Assembly (NCBI GenBank): GCA_009699795.1
Contig: WLNK01000049.1
Location: forward strand, 1-7,283
Length of the DNA: 7,283 bases
Reading direction: 5' to 3'
Origin: Actinomycetota bacterium
GTDB lineage: Bacteria > Actinomycetota > Actinomycetes > Nanopelagicales > Nanopelagicaceae
Shown: one piece after another, positions 6,496-7,283 of the stretch
Numbering within the stretch: position 1 is the stretch's first letter
How the letters are laid out: each line of letters opens with the position of its first letter
Program-made: the position numbers and the translations under genes
The notes under the pieces: generated by a model
Databases searched by the model: none
What the model saw: the letters and a program-made list of their open reading frames with translations, nothing else
What the model was told of the DNA's origin: nothing

Positions 6496-6512
6496 AGTTT
6501 GTTGTTGCCGGT
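6477..6512 (+). promoter_or_regulatory. Possible pseudoknot in the leuA leader
   Basis: ACCGG at 6477-6481, in the loop of the inner hairpin, is the exact complement of CCGGT at 6508-6512 downstream of that hairpin. Pairing would make an H-type pseudoknot and would stabilise the closed state. It is only five pairs, so confidence is moderate. Confidence 0.45.
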
Positions 6513-6541
6513 AAACAAACAAATCCCGCTAAGTAAAAATT

Positions 6542-6546
6542 AGGAG
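6542..6546 (+). promoter_or_regulatory. leuA ribosome binding site
   Basis: AGGAG six bases before the leuA ATG at 6553. It is the target of the leader pairing from 6444-6450. Confidence 0.85.
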
Positions 6547-6552
6547 CAGCAA

Positions 6553-7283
6553 ATGAATTTTCCAAAGCAACAGCCTTCAAAGATGCCAGTGCATCGATAT
6601 GTGCCATTTCATCCAGTCGATTTAGGCGATCGCACATGGCCAAACAAGCGCATGACAAAAGCGCCAAAGTGGTCATCGGTTGATCTACGCGATGGCAATC
6701 AAGCACTTATTGATCCGATGGATACACCTCGCAAACTCGCTATGTTTAAGTTGCTTGTTGCGATGGGTTACAAAGAAATCGAAGTTGGCTTTCCAAGTGC
6801 GAGCCAAACCGATTTCGACTTCGTACGCAAGATTATTGATGAAGATTTGATTCCAGACGATGTAATCATTCAAGTTTTAACTCAAGCTCGCGAACCGCTC
6901 ATTCGTCGCACCTATGAGGCTATTGCTGGATCAAAGCAGGCGATTGTCCACCTCTACAACGCAACTTCTACTTTGCAGCGAAGAGTTGTATTTGGTCTGG
7001 ATAAAGAGGGCATCAAGAAGATTGCAACCGATGGAGCCCAGCTTTGTTTAGATCTTGTTAAAACGATTCCGGAAACAAAGGTTTCCTTTGAGTATTCACC
7101 TGAGTCATACACAGGAACCGAACTTGAATTTGCTGTTGAAGTTTGTAACGCTGTAAACGCAATCTGGAAGCCAACGCCACAGTGGAAGACGATTATGAAT
7201 CTTCCAGCAACTGTTGAAATGGCAACACCAAATGTTTATGCGGATTCAATTGAGTGGATGTGTCGCAACCTAGATAATCGTGA
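6553..7283 (+). CDS. leuA: 2-isopropylmalate synthase LeuA (5' part only)
   Basis: First committed enzyme of leucine synthesis: condenses acetyl-CoA with 2-oxoisovalerate to give 2-isopropylmalate; cytoplasmic. The first 243 codons are present and the frame runs open off the window end. The sequence follows actinobacterial LeuA: an N-terminal extension ending DRTWPNKR, then VDLRDGNQALIDPM (metal-site R46/D47 at the start of the TIM barrel), YKEIEVGFPSASQTDFDFVR, VLTQAREPLI, HLYNATS, FEYSPESYTGTELEF and MNLPATVEMATPNVYAD. The C-terminal LeuA dimer domain, where leucine feedback acts, lies outside the window. The start is set by AGGAG at 6542-6546. Expression is predicted to depend on leucine through the leader peptide and RNA fold just upstream. 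Its substrate 2-oxoisovalerate is also the PanB substrate. Confidence 0.97.
   Translation, partial: MNFPKQQPSKMPVHRYVPFHPVDLGDRTWPNKRMTKAPKWSSVDLRDGNQALIDPMDTPRKLAMFKLLVAMGYKEIEVGFPSASQTDFDFVRKIIDEDLIPDDVIIQVLTQAREPLIRRTYEAIAGSKQAIVHLYNATSTLQRRVVFGLDKEGIKKIATDGAQLCLDLVKTIPETKVSFEYSPESYTGTELEFAVEVCNAVNAIWKPTPQWKTIMNLPATVEMATPNVYADSIEWMCRNLDNR

Larger units (their letters stand above)
6444..6547 (+). promoter_or_regulatory. Translational attenuator: long-range helix hiding the leuA ribosome binding site
   Basis: GCTCCTA at 6444-6450 is the exact reverse complement of TAGGAGC at 6541-6547, which contains the leuA AGGAG. Directly adjoining it, CTTAGC at 6451-6456 is the exact reverse complement of GCTAAG at 6528-6533. 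Together they give 13 base pairs broken only by a 7-base bulge (6534-6540). The 5' strand of this helix is the leader peptide's Leu codons. Predicted logic: with leucine plentiful the leader is translated quickly, the helix forms and leuA translation is shut; with leucine scarce a stalled ribosome covers 6444-6456 and the leuA site is free. No U-rich terminator is present, so control should act on translation. Confidence 0.75.

Noticed and set aside
6498..6523. TTTGTT / AACAAA hairpin as a transcription terminator before leuA
   Set aside because: The stem is AT-only and no T tract follows; the region is better explained as part of the translational attenuator.
6452..6873. Minus-strand open frames (6706-6452 and 6873-6685)
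   Set aside because: They are antisense to the leuA leader and leuA coding sequence, with no family-like features.

Overview
The window looks like chromosome from a free-living freshwater actinobacterium of the acI / Nanopelagicales type (Planktophila- or Nanopelagicus-like). This is inferred from four things. Its base composition is moderate for an actinobacterium (mid-40s % GC, judged by eye). Genes are packed with very short spacers. The protein sequences are clearly actinobacterial (panB, nadE, a GlnA2-type glutamine synthetase and leuA all resemble mycobacterial or streptomycete homologues). It also carries a heliorhodopsin, which is common in these lake bacteria. No mobile element, CRISPR array, tRNA or rRNA was seen, and no gene-free stretch exceeds 300 bases.

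Layout. 1-193 (-): 5' end of panB (pantothenate synthesis), cut by the window edge. 194-300: divergent spacer with a perfect 9-bp inverted repeat. 301-1983 (+): nadE, glutamine-dependent NAD+ synthetase. 1996-4173 (-): katG, catalase-peroxidase, convergent with nadE and only 12 bases from it. 4174-4328: divergent control region between katG and glnA, holding a GTAAC-N6-GTAAC motif that resembles one actinobacterial GlnR box. 4329-5621 (+): a GlnA2-type glutamine synthetase that lacks the adenylylation-loop segment. 5647-6408 (+): heliorhodopsin, 25 bases after glnA and probably able to start from its own leaderless promoter. 6397-6547: promoter, 14-codon leader peptide with three consecutive Leu codons, and RNA pairing that would hide the leuA ribosome binding site. 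6553-7283 (+): leuA (2-isopropylmalate synthase), cut by the window edge.

Two regions are the most interesting. The first is the glnA-heliorhodopsin pair: a seven-helix retinal protein that pumps no known ion sits directly behind an ammonia-assimilating enzyme that has lost the usual covalent control loop. I recall published work on a freshwater actinobacterial heliorhodopsin (AbHeR) reported to bind and modulate its neighbouring glutamine synthetase, so this pair may be a light-to-nitrogen control module. katG, transcribed divergently from it, adds a possible photo-oxidative stress link. The second is the leuA leader. In it the Leu codons of the leader peptide are exactly complementary to the leuA Shine-Dalgarno sequence, so the codons that sense leucine also form the lock. 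This predicts translational attenuation, with no transcription terminator needed.

The other genes are housekeeping: pantothenate/CoA, NAD+, peroxide removal and leucine synthesis.
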